From positions 868,001 to 932,000 of the forward strand of contig NZ_CP042171.1 in NCBI RefSeq assembly GCF_005938645.2: 64,000 bases of DNA, given 5' to 3'. The notes below the pieces were generated by a model that ran no database searches, was not told where the DNA came from, and saw nothing but the letters and a program-made list of their open reading frames with translations. This document shows, in pieces, positions 45,367-52,885 of this stretch (positions are counted from its first letter, which is position 1; the number at the start of each line of letters is the position of its first letter). Origin of the DNA: Pedobacter sp. KBS0701 (GTDB lineage: Bacteria > Bacteroidota > Bacteroidia > Sphingobacteriales > Sphingobacteriaceae). Position numbers and translations under genes: made by a program.

Positions 45367-46797
45367 TTAATCTATTTTGCTTTTATTGGAACTGTTTTTT
45401 GAGTTTTCTTTTGGTAGTGTGCCATCTAGCGAAGTAGCATAAGATGCAATCCAGGCCAGGATCTGCTCCATAATCCTGATGATTAACTCCAGACTTGTAA
45501 CTTTTTTGACCCCGGGAAGTAACGCTTTACCTGGGGGGTACACCGGCTGAGGCAGTGGTTGTGGCAGAATAAGTCCCTGTACGGCCGGGCTGCCCGGCTG
45601 TGCAGGGATACCTGAATACAGACTAACATGCTGAAGGAAGAGTTGAGTAATATAATCTTTCATTGTTTTTGGCGGCGTGTTAATGGTAGGTGAAGATTGA
45701 TCTGCATGCTGAAGTGTGCCTGGCAACGATTGGTTCTGTATCCTGGTATAGTTTGCGCCTGATGTTGCAGCTCTTTTAAGCACCAGTCGCTGAAGGGTAT
45801 TCAACGTACTTCTGGTCAGTAAATTAGGCGATTGCCCGTAGATCTGTGCAATTTGCTGCAGGTCGGTTTGGTGCCAGGCATGCGGCACAACATCGAGTGT
45901 ATTCCAGTGCATCGTATTCCAGCTCTGGTAATCGCCGCTCTGTGCTGTCCACCCTTCCGGAAGCGGGGGAAATGTATTGTTAAATAGATTGGCAAATGCG
46001 CTTTCTCCGGGTGTAGGCCCTGCTGTGGGATAAACTAATGACACTCCAAAGGCATCCAGTTGGTTATGTTGTTTTAAATAGAGGGCCAGCGTTGGTGAGA
46101 GCGCACCCGCCAGGCTATGTCCGCAGAATACGATCGCGCTCTGCGGCCCGGGTTGTAAACTGGCAATAAACTCTTCGAGTGTGGTGCCTGGTGATGCGGC
46201 TGTAGGGGGACTGGTGAGTGAAAGCAAGATTTTGATACCGGTTGCAGTTCCATTAGAGATATAGGGGTCGGTTCCGTTATAAGCCGATGGCTTGAAAAGA
46301 ACGGGGTTGTAATTTGTCCAGTTCACTACTTCTGCCACCGAAAAATCTTCGGTTTCCCAATCATAAAGTGAGGCGGGATTAGTTGCTGCCACAGCTACAA
46401 CGTAAGTTGGTAAAGTCGGGCCGCCCGGGTAAGCTACAGCGTCGCACTGCGCGACAAACAGCGCATTATCGGCAACTCCGGTTGGCTTTTCTTTCTGATC
46501 AGTCTCTTCGATGAGTGCCGGGCCCCATACCAGGTTCCAGTCACCCAGTATCGGGGTAACCGATGAATCGGCGACTGAAGGGGCTGTTTGCCCCATCACT
46601 TTAACGGGGGGAACATTATTTAAATAAAAAGATAAGTCATACTGCAGTTGCAGCTGTAACTCACTACCGGTGCCGTTGTAACCGCCCGCCCGGTTAGCGA
46701 TGCATGCAAGGCCAAATACCTGCTGATAAGCATCAAGAGATGGGTTTCCCATAAGTTTAATGGAATTGATAGATTGAAATTTTTGAACAATTGACAC
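45367..46797 (-). CDS. Lipase (class 3)-like alpha/beta hydrolase
   Basis: 476 residues from a GTG start (46797); an in-frame ATG 15 codons later (MGNPSLDAYQQVFGLACI) is an alternative. The nucleophile elbow IVFCGHSLAGALSPTLALYL (GHSLAG, GxSxG) and the later DVVPHAWHQ with a candidate catalytic His fit the fungal-type class 3 lipase fold. No signal peptide is seen. The C-terminal 120 residues are Pro-rich and then basic. It is upstream of the amidohydrolase in the same operon, so the two may process one amide- or ester-containing compound. The family is likely; substrate unknown. Confidence 0.78.
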   Translation of the reverse strand: MSIVQKFQSINSIKLMGNPSLDAYQQVFGLACIANRAGGYNGTGSELQLQLQYDLSFYLNNVPPVKVMGQTAPSVADSSVTPILGDWNLVWGPALIEETDQKEKPTGVADNALFVAQCDAVAYPGGPTLPTYVVAVAATNPASLYDWETEDFSVAEVVNWTNYNPVLFKPSAYNGTDPYISNGTATGIKILLSLTSPPTAASPGTTLEEFIASLQPGPQSAIVFCGHSLAGALSPTLALYLKQHNQLDAFGVSLVYPTAGPTPGESAFANLFNNTFPPLPEGWTAQSGDYQSWNTMHWNTLDVVPHAWHQTDLQQIAQIYGQSPNLLTRSTLNTLQRLVLKRAATSGANYTRIQNQSLPGTLQHADQSSPTINTPPKTMKDYITQLFLQHVSLYSGIPAQPGSPAVQGLILPQPLPQPVYPPGKALLPGVKKVTSLELIIRIMEQILAWIASYATSLDGTLPKENSKNSSNKSKID

Positions 46798-47311
46798 AGC
46801 ACGATATCAACTAAAGCTTTTGCTCTGATAACTGGCATAAAAGTCAGTTGTCTGCGATCCGGATCCTGACCGAAACATAAACTGTGTTGAAAACGTTACT
46901 AATAAGGTAAATTTACAAATTTTAAGAATATTTTAAAATGCTTAATACTACAAAATATTAAAATACTTATAATTAAGTATTGTGGTCGTAAAACTACAAA
47001 TTGAATGTTAGATTTTGATGTACGTTTAAGGCCGGATATTCAATAATTTCTTATGGACTCCTCAAATCGGGAAAAGATGTCAAACCGGCTCCAAAATAAC
47101 CGGTTTTACACAGAAAGGATATCAATGGAAAACCATTAGGCTTTCATTATTAAAGGTAGATAGCTGTTGATAGATTTCCGGGCGGGTTGGCGCATTTCCT
47201 GCCGTGCAGAAAATCCAAACGTTGTAAAGGCCTCCACCGCACTCAAAGAAAAAGACTTCCAGTCAACTAGATTCGTCATTATTTATCGGACTAAGGGATT
47301 TATTTAAACAC
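46798..47311. other. Intergenic, about 510 bp
   Basis: AT-rich, presumably the promoter region of the lipase-amidohydrolase operon in its right part. No supported ORF. No good TAnnTTTG box was identified on the minus strand. Confidence 0.35.
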
Positions 47312-47350
47312 AAAAAAGCTGTCTCTTATATTTGGAGACAGCTTCTTTTT
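47312..47350 (-). terminator. Terminator of the DUF6520 gene (works on both strands)
   Basis: 10-bp stem AAGCTGTCTC / GAGACAGCTT with a 9-nt loop, flanked by six A on the left and six T on the right, a few bases past the DUF6520 stop codon. The stem core GCTGTCTC recurs at 43213. Confidence 0.75.
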
Positions 47351-47353
47351 TAG

Positions 47354-47674
47354 TTAAGGTAGAGGTTGATAATTATGTGCATAATCATCCTGGATTTCCG
47401 AATAGGTTTTGCCTGCCATAAAACTTTGAAGTTCGGCGGGCTGATCAATGTCCTGGTCTACTATGATTTCGCAGGGTAAAGCAGCCTCAACGGTCTGACA
47501 GTTTTCGGAAGGTGTACCATTAAGCACGTATTTGGTATAATCGGTTACATCTGCGGTTGATGATCCGTTAAACCTCCAGGTCTGTGTTCTTTTACCTGTA
47601 AACGCACTGGTTGTAAAGATAAGACCGAACCCCAATACGAGGGCTACAAGGCCTAAGTTGATTTTTTTTAACAT
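47354..47674 (-). CDS. DUF6520 family small exported protein
   Basis: 106 residues from the ATG at 47674. The ATG at 47785 lies upstream in the same frame but adds a polar non-signal stretch, so the shorter form was chosen. A signal peptide (INLGLVALVLGFGLIFTTSA) precedes TWRFNGSSTADVTDYTKYVL and NCQTVEAALPCEIIV, the Trp and paired Cys typical of DUF6520. Function unknown. These genes often stand next to MauE-like genes, as here. Confidence 0.75.
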   Translation of the reverse strand: MLKKINLGLVALVLGFGLIFTTSAFTGKRTQTWRFNGSSTADVTDYTKYVLNGTPSENCQTVEAALPCEIIVDQDIDQPAELQSFMAGKTYSEIQDDYAHNYQPLP

Positions 47675-47793
47675 GGTATTTAGTTTAATGTTCTCCCTTG
47701 TTTTTATAGGGAGGGTTAAAGAATTGATCTGGTGCTGTGGTCTGGCGATCGGTTGATTTTCATGTCGGATATGACCGGTATCCATTGTGGTGA

Positions 47794-48231
47794 TTACTCT
47801 TTGTCACATGCCTCCCGCTTTAGGTGAATAATTAAGGTAGTTATCGTTATTGCGGTAAATACGAGGTTAAAAATGAGGTGAGTTCTCCAGCCAAGCGTTT
47901 TTAGTACACCGCCACAGCTACAGGGCACTTTGCTGAAATAGCCTGCCAGGATGAGAGCGATGTAGACGGTAAAAGCAGTGATTAACAGGAGCGATGCAAT
48001 AAGGCCATATAACCTGGTTTTGTTAAAGGCGAGTAAGGCCGCTGCAACAACTTCTGAGCCTGGTACCGCAATAAGCAGAAATGCAGAAAATGGTGCTGGG
48101 AAAACCTGTTTGGCCAGTTCGGTTTTAAATTCGTTAAGGTTACCAAGTTTACTTGCAGCGGTAGTGCCCCATAAAATAACCAACAGGAGGTAACCTGTAT
48201 AATATGCGCTTTTATTTAAACTTACTTTCAT
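47794..48231 (-). CDS. MauE/DoxX-like inner-membrane protein
   Basis: 145 residues with four hydrophobic segments (about 10-30, 48-68, 74-96, 118-138). The loop SKVPCSCGGVLKTLGW holds the conserved Cys-x-Cys-Gly-Gly of MauE-like proteins, which help form disulphides or transfer reducing power across the membrane. The DUF6520 product, with its two cysteines, is the next gene on the same strand, so a redox relationship between them is possible. Confidence 0.82.
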   Translation of the reverse strand: MKVSLNKSAYYTGYLLLVILWGTTAASKLGNLNEFKTELAKQVFPAPFSAFLLIAVPGSEVVAAALLAFNKTRLYGLIASLLLITAFTVYIALILAGYFSKVPCSCGGVLKTLGWRTHLIFNLVFTAITITTLIIHLKREACDKE

Positions 48232-48362
48232 GACCTGATCATTTATAACGGAGATATTTACTATCCTTTAAATCCTGTATAAAGTTCGGTTCAGTTTAGG
48301 CTAAGTGAAGGCCATATAAGTTACCGATTGACAAATTCATAATGGAATTGAGGCAATAAATG

Positions 48363-48941
48363 TTACCTTTTTACCGCTTTTGCCCTTAATCGGCTCAAAA
48401 CTTTTGGATGGATGCCTAAATAATTTGCAATTACTTTGAGTTCGCAGAGGTTAAACAGTTCTGGTTTCAATTTCATCAGGTTATTGAAACGGGCGTTGGC
48501 AGTTAAATGTGCCAGGGATTCTGCGTGCAGGATCAAATCTGAGATCTGCTCCTGGTATAGTTTGTTGATGAGCTCCCGGTATTGAGGGAATATATTGTAA
48601 AGGTTGCCGGTATGTATTTCTCTATATGCGATAATGGCAGAATCTTCCAGAAATTCTGCGTAAATTTCTTTTCCCGTATATTCACCCAGCGTTAATAGTG
48701 AGGTAAGAAGCCGGTCTTTTTGCCAGAACAGGATGGTCGTTTCCTCTTCTTCTTTAACAGCGTATAGCCTTAATGTACCTTTACTGATGAAGATTAGGGA
48801 AGAGCTGAATAACTCAGACACCTTAACGGCTTGTTTCTTATTGAACGTGCGCTCATGGAGAGAATAGTTCAGATAACATTTTAGCCCATAAGAGGGTTTT
48901 AAGTAACATTCAATTTTTTTAAAATAGCTTTCATTTTCCAT
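48363..48941 (-). CDS. Crp/Fnr family regulator
   Basis: 192 residues. A cyclic-nucleotide-binding-type beta-roll spans about 30-115 (LIFISKGTLRLYAVKEEEET, then ILFWQKDRLLTSLLTLGEYT). The C-terminal part, LCELKVIANYLGIHPKVLSR, is a short HTH. There are no cysteines arranged for an iron-sulphur cluster. This is the class of small Bacteroidota Crp-like regulators of unknown ligand. It is the first gene upstream of the MauE/DUF6520 pair on the same strand and may control it. Confidence 0.85.
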   Translation of the reverse strand: MENESYFKKIECYLKPSYGLKCYLNYSLHERTFNKKQAVKVSELFSSSLIFISKGTLRLYAVKEEEETTILFWQKDRLLTSLLTLGEYTGKEIYAEFLEDSAIIAYREIHTGNLYNIFPQYRELINKLYQEQISDLILHAESLAHLTANARFNNLMKLKPELFNLCELKVIANYLGIHPKVLSRLRAKAVKR

Positions 48942-49922
48942 AATATATTTTTAGGGCAAAGAAAGAAGCTTTCGTGCAGTCGTCAAGTTGCTGGCTTAGC
49001 AACCCCGGGCAACCCTGACCAAACCTGGGAAGTAATTGTTTTTGATAAAATTGCTAAGTAAATTTAATGGACCTTGTTTCTGTTTTTTATGCTGAAAATA
49101 TTCTTTGTGGCAATTAAACGAGAGGGGTTAGCAGTAACGGGAATTTGGCTGGTTGAAACAGATACAGGGAAATGGATATTTAGGCAGCTATGTGTTAACA
49201 AGATTGAATGTTATGCCGGCTGGTGGGGTTGATGGGTGAATTTTTTTTTAATGTGCCGGGCTTGCTACCCGGGCAACCTTCAGTTAACTTAACAGGCGTT
49301 GGCTAAATTGTTTTATTTGCCTGAATAAGCTGTTTTTTTGCCATGCTCAAATTTTTAATGTTCCGTTTCTTTTGACATTAAACCCGCCTGGCTGTAAAGG
49401 ATCGCAGTTTTTAATATACGATTCGATATAAGTTATCGTTATACATGGCAAAAGACGTAATATTATGATGTCTTTATTTACTGATTAAATATACAAATGA
49501 TGGAAAAACTAACACCAGTTGCTTTTTCATCCCTATCAATTGAGTTATTTACCAAAGTGCATAAATTTCTCGTTTATGCACGGCCAAGGCGCCCCCAGCG
49601 GGTGGCCTGTATCATTTTCAACCTCGGGCTCATCTTCCTCAGCCGGGGCTACCCATAACTTTGGGGCAACTTGCCCCGCAGTGAATTTTGAATTTACATA
49701 TCTACCATTAACTTTAATATTATTGGGAATGTTAAACAGCTTTTGGTGTTGTTTGGCGCTAAAATTTACAGGTAAAAACCACATTTTCTAACCAATTTCA
49801 GCCGCTTCAGTACCATGGGTTTAACCACCTGAATAACAGCACAGAAACCGCTTCCGGATCTGGTTGCGGAAAGCTTCATCACCCTTTCGCAAAATGGTTT
49901 CGTGTCTTAAATTTTACGCCTT
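48942..49922. other. Intergenic region before the HTH gene, about 980 bp
   Basis: Contains the 11-bp direct repeat CCCGGGCAACC at 49004-49014 and 49268-49278. Small open frames include a 47-codon frame at 49089-49232 on + and overlapping frames at 49497-49658 and 49519-49791 on +. The 49519 frame contains SFSTSGSSSSAGATHNFGAT and a hydrophobic segment LPLTLILLGMLNSFWCCLAL and could be a real small membrane protein, but none has a recognised family. Confidence 0.35.
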
Positions 49923-50201
49923 ATGAATAACCTTGACGCACTGGTACAGGTAATGTACAATATTTACCTCGTACTCAACAAAGAACAACTCACCTTTACC
50001 TTTATCGACCTCTTTGGCGACCCTAATGAGCAGCTTACCCGCCAGCAGGTTAAAGATTACCTGAACATTAGCGAAAGCACCTACAAACGTAAGGTAAAAG
50101 ATGGCTCGTTAAAGCCTATAAAACTACCTGGTGGCGATCGTTTTTACGTGAAAGATCTGTTGGCCGCCTACCTGGAAAGCCAGCGAAAAGGCCGTATCTG
50201 A
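49923..50201 (+). CDS. Excisionase/MerR-like helix-turn-helix protein
   Basis: 92 residues. The C-terminal 50 residues contain LTRQQVKDYLNISESTYKRK, then DGSLKPIKLPGGDRFYVKDL, the HTH_17 (excisionase-like) winged-helix pattern. The N-terminal 35 residues are helical. Such small proteins regulate mobile-element or phage-derived genes in Bacteroidota. It is the first gene of the cassette with repeats, DUF6266 and lysis-like genes, so a regulatory role for that cassette is likely. No integrase is nearby. Confidence 0.8.
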   Translation: MNNLDALVQVMYNIYLVLNKEQLTFTFIDLFGDPNEQLTRQQVKDYLNISESTYKRKVKDGSLKPIKLPGGDRFYVKDLLAAYLESQRKGRI

Positions 50202-50283
50202 TTACCCTTTCTTTACCTGTTGTTTACCCTTTCTTGCTACCAGGTTAACCCCATGGTTACCCCTGGTTTACCCTTTGGTTACC
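50202..50283. repeat. Degenerate tandem GGTTACCC / TTTACCC repeats
   Basis: Between the HTH gene and the hairpin, ATTACCC, TTTACC, TTTACCC, GGTTAACCCC, GGTTACCCC, GGTTTACCC and GGTTACCC follow each other about every 10-18 bp. They could be regulator-binding sites, replication iterons or a degraded palindrome family. Confidence 0.55.
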
Positions 50284-50321
50284 CTGGCTTTACCTTTTGG
50301 TTACCTAAAAGGTAAAGCCAG
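50284..50321. repeat. 15-bp perfect hairpin
   Basis: CTGGCTTTACCTTTT (50284-50298) pairs perfectly with AAAAGGTAAAGCCAG (50307-50321) around the loop GGTTACCT, itself a copy of the neighbouring repeat. No T-run follows the stem, so it is not a standard terminator. Confidence 0.65.
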
Positions 50322-50426
50322 AGACTGTTTCAGCCGATCAGCTACACTCGTTATGGTGATGCTGCCCTTAAGCTGGCCGCCACAAGCTCCCCCGGTTAGT
50401 ACACTATGGGCTAATTGTGGCGGCCC

Positions 50427-50485
50427 ATTTTAGCTCACTACCCCCACAAATTGGCTCAATTTAGCTCATTTTAGCTCAAAATGAG
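50427..50485. repeat. Repeats of (T)TTTAGCTCA with a small palindrome
   Basis: ATTTTAGCTCA at 50427-50437 and 50468-50478, ATTTAGCTCA at 50459-50468, and the variant TTGGCTCA at 50451-50458. The last unit forms CTCATTTT / AAAATGAG with a 5-nt loop. They lie about 105 bp before the DUF6266 start and could be an operator. No other gene is present between 50202 and 50591. Confidence 0.5.
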
Positions 50486-50591
50486 GCACTAATACTGCCA
50501 GGGTGCTACGTTTGGAGCATGGATTTAAAGATACCGGTATAAACAGAAATCCTTTTAAACAAACATTTTTTCACTTAAAAAAACAAAAATT

Positions 50592-51230
50592 ATGGCAACG
50601 TATTCAAAAGGCGCAAATGGCGCATTCTCGGGCAAGGTAGGCAGTGTAATTGGCAGCAACTGGCGCAGTATCGATTACCTGAGGGGTTTACCGAAAAAAA
50701 GCACTAAACCCAGTACTCAACCCCAGTTGGCGCAACGCAGCAAATTTGCCCTAGCCCCGCTCTACCTGAGCCCTATTAAAGACATTTTAAACATTGGCTT
50801 TAAAGACAAACAGCTGAACAAGATTACAGGTTACAATGCAGCGGTAAAAATCTTCTTAAACCAGGCGATCGGTGGCAGCTACCCGGATTTTGTAATCGAT
50901 TTTTCGCAGGTGGTGATGAGCAAAGGTTCACTCTCGGTTTTTCATGGCCTTAATGCAAGCCTGCAAGGGGCAGATCTGATCCTGAACTGGCAGAGCATTT
51001 TAAACCGCTACAATTCTTTTACTGATGACTCGCTTACCGTAGTGCTTTTTAACGCTACCAAAAGCATGTACCTGGTGTACGAAGACGCGCAGCGCGCCGC
51101 AGCAACTTACACCGCGGCAATTGGCGCCGGCTTTAGTGGCGATGTTTTTCACGGATGGGCTTTTGCAGTAAAACGCGATGCCACTGCCGTGGCAAACAGC
51201 CAGTACCTGGGTACCTATACCATCCCTTAG
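50592..51230 (+). CDS. DUF6266 family protein
   Basis: 212 residues, no signal peptide. The N-terminus MATYSKGANGAFSGKVGSVI, then IGSNWRSIDYLRGLPKKS and PQLAQRSKFALAPLYLSPI are the complete DUF6266 opening motifs. The C-terminal half has Ig-like beta-strand pattern and ends YLGTYTIP. Function is unknown. Such proteins are common in Bacteroidota, often near small HTH and cell-wall hydrolase genes, as here. Without a signal peptide it would leave the cell only by lysis or a dedicated route, which makes the lysis-like genes after it notable. Confidence 0.85.
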   Translation: MATYSKGANGAFSGKVGSVIGSNWRSIDYLRGLPKKSTKPSTQPQLAQRSKFALAPLYLSPIKDILNIGFKDKQLNKITGYNAAVKIFLNQAIGGSYPDFVIDFSQVVMSKGSLSVFHGLNASLQGADLILNWQSILNRYNSFTDDSLTVVLFNATKSMYLVYEDAQRAAATYTAAIGAGFSGDVFHGWAFAVKRDATAVANSQYLGTYTIP

Positions 51231-51292
51231 TTTAATTAATCACCCGCCCAAGCCATGCAGTGTTGCAGGTTTGGGCTATTTTACAGAAAGAT

Positions 51293-51667
51293 ATGAAAAC
51301 ATTAAAACTGGCTTTAATGGCGCTAACGCCAAAAAGGCAACTACTCGAAAAACTGATGCTGGCCACCATCTTAATTCTGGGCTGGCTTACGCTTCCTAAT
51401 TTATTACGAACCTTCGAACCCACCGCTGCCCTGCTCGATGCAGGCATTTGGCAGTTGCTTTTGCTCGGCCTGTTGTGTTATGTAGCCCTGTTGCAAATCT
51501 CCTGGTGGCTGTTGTACCGCTTTTGGCTCGGCCTGGGCCTGCTTAATTTAACAGATATGGTTTTACGTTTTAAACAACTCACATCATGGCAACAGTTAAG
51601 ATTTTTTTGGGCATCGTTTGCTTTGCTCTTTTTAGCGGGTATAGCCTGCCTGGCCGCGATAGTATAA
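51293..51667 (+). CDS. Three-helix membrane protein, holin-like
   Basis: 124 residues from the ATG at 51293, chosen over an upstream in-frame ATG at 51260 that adds a polar stretch. Three hydrophobic segments: LMLATILILGWLTLPNLL, WQLLLLGLLCYVALLQISWW, and FFWASFALLFLAGIACLAAI. The N-terminus is basic. Size, topology and a gene position directly before a cell-wall hydrolase fit class I holins. The end overlaps the hydrolase gene by 82 bp in another frame. No homologue is recognised, so the holin idea rests on architecture and context. Confidence 0.6.
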   Translation: MKTLKLALMALTPKRQLLEKLMLATILILGWLTLPNLLRTFEPTAALLDAGIWQLLLLGLLCYVALLQISWWLLYRFWLGLGLLNLTDMVLRFKQLTSWQQLRFFWASFALLFLAGIACLAAIV

Positions 51668-52149
51668 ACCCGGCGCCGGACACGGCCATGCCCGATAGGG
51701 CAAAGCTGTTGTGCATTGCAAAAAACGAAGTAGGTGTACGCGAACTCTCCGGACACAACGATGGGCCGCGGGTAGCAACATACCTGCGCTATGTAAACGT
51801 AAAAGAGGGCAGTGCCTGGTGTGCGGCTTTCGTAAGCTGGGTTTTTGGCCAGGCCGGGTACCCTGCACCACGTACCCCCTGGAGCCCGGCCTTATTTCCA
51901 TTAAGTAAACGTACCAAACAGGTAAGCCCCGCAGTAGTATTCGGTATCTACTTTAGCCATCTGAAACGCATAGCCCATTGCGGGTTGGTGGAACGGAAGG
52001 AAGGCGACTGGCTCATTACCATCGAAGGGAATACCAATATGGAAGGCAGCAGGGAAGGAGATGGGGTTTACCGGAAACGGCGGCCTTTAAAAGCCATCAG
52101 ATACTTTGCCGATTGGGCCAATAAGAAAGGAGGGGACGATGAAAAATGA
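51586..52149 (+). CDS. CHAP/NlpC-like cell-wall hydrolase (endolysin-like)
   Basis: 187 residues with a Sec signal or signal-anchor (VKIFLGIVCFALFSGYSLPG). The active-site Cys is C79 in GSAWCAAFVSWVFGQAG and H131 in IAHCGLVERKEGDWLITIEG is the partner His, followed by GNTN, the usual third-residue position. This matches TIGR02594/CHAP-type peptidoglycan amidase-endopeptidases. It overlaps the preceding membrane-protein gene by 82 bp and the following gene by 11 bp. A secreted lysin coupled to a membrane protein and a spanin-like protein suggests controlled wall degradation. Confidence 0.85.
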   Translation: MATVKIFLGIVCFALFSGYSLPGRDSINPAPDTAMPDRAKLLCIAKNEVGVRELSGHNDGPRVATYLRYVNVKEGSAWCAAFVSWVFGQAGYPAPRTPWSPALFPLSKRTKQVSPAVVFGIYFSHLKRIAHCGLVERKEGDWLITIEGNTNMEGSREGDGVYRKRRPLKAIRYFADWANKKGGDDEK

Positions 52150-52621
52150 GTTGAACCTGTTGATGGCTGGTGGTATGTTATTTTCTGCATGCGGCGCTTT
52201 ACAAAGCAAAAAGACGTTGCATACGCAGGAACTTCAATCGAAGAGCCACTACCAGGAAAATACCAATCAGCAAAGCTGGGAAAATGGTAACACCCTTTTG
52301 CTTGATACCGGTAACAGCGAATACGTGGTGCAAATTACCCCATTGGGGAAATTTCTCTACAGTACTGAAAAGGGTTTCGAAGGCATGGCCGAAAAAGTTG
52401 TGGTGCGAGGAAAAGCGGATAGAAAGCAGATCCTTCACCAGCAAGTGCAAACCGGGCATCAGCTTCAGCACCAAAAGCATAACCTGGAAAGCACACAGTT
52501 AAAAACGAAGGCGCAGCACATTGATAAAAGCAAAAAGCCGCGTTGGGTGGTGCTTTGCATAGGGCTGGTAATAACAGTTGGCCTGGCTTATTGGGTAATG
52601 AGAAAATGGCGCTTCGACTGA
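52139..52621 (+). CDS. Lipobox protein with C-terminal membrane helix, unimolecular spanin-like
   Basis: 160 residues from the ATG at 52139, which overlaps the hydrolase stop codon by 11 bp; an in-frame ATG at 52106 was rejected. The N-terminus LLMAGGMLFSAC is a short lipobox (C18). The middle is helical and very Gln/His/Lys-rich (HQQVQTGHQLQHQKHNLEST). The C-terminus has one membrane helix, WVVLCIGLVITVGLAYWVM, followed by RKWRFD. A lipidated outer-membrane end plus an inner-membrane helix is the defining layout of u-spanins such as phage T1 gp11, which join the two membranes in the last step of lysis. No sequence family is recognised. Confidence 0.65.
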   Translation: MKNELNLLMAGGMLFSACGALQSKKTLHTQELQSKSHYQENTNQQSWENGNTLLLDTGNSEYVVQITPLGKFLYSTEKGFEGMAEKVVVRGKADRKQILHQQVQTGHQLQHQKHNLESTQLKTKAQHIDKSKKPRWVVLCIGLVITVGLAYWVMRKWRFD

Positions 52622-52627
52622 ATATTA

Positions 52628-52662
52628 AAATGCTCCCTTTAACAAAAGTTAGGGGAGCATTT
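52628..52662 (+). terminator. Terminator of the DUF6266/lysis-like cassette
   Basis: Inverted repeat AAATGCTCCC / GGGAGCATTT (10 bp) with a 15-nt loop, just after the spanin-like stop codon. A short T-run is part of the right arm. Confidence 0.7.
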
Positions 52663-52885
52663 ATATAGCGTTCAATAAAATTGTGCTAAAATTACCAGGC
52701 AAGTATACGTTTAGCCTTTGTTTAAGGTGCAGATCATATAGCGGAATTTTAGTGGCTGGAATTAATCCCAAAATTTATCATCAGTATTGTACAAAAAAAA
52801 TGGAAATACGTTTTTGAAGAATTTAACCTTATATTTAGGTGTTCGGTTTTAGGTATCAAATGCCTTAAATACTCACTTATCAGTA

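Noticed and set aside
50202..50485. Possible CRISPR array in the repeat region
   Set aside because: The units are short, degenerate and spaced irregularly at 10-18 bp, without unique spacers of constant length or cas genes.
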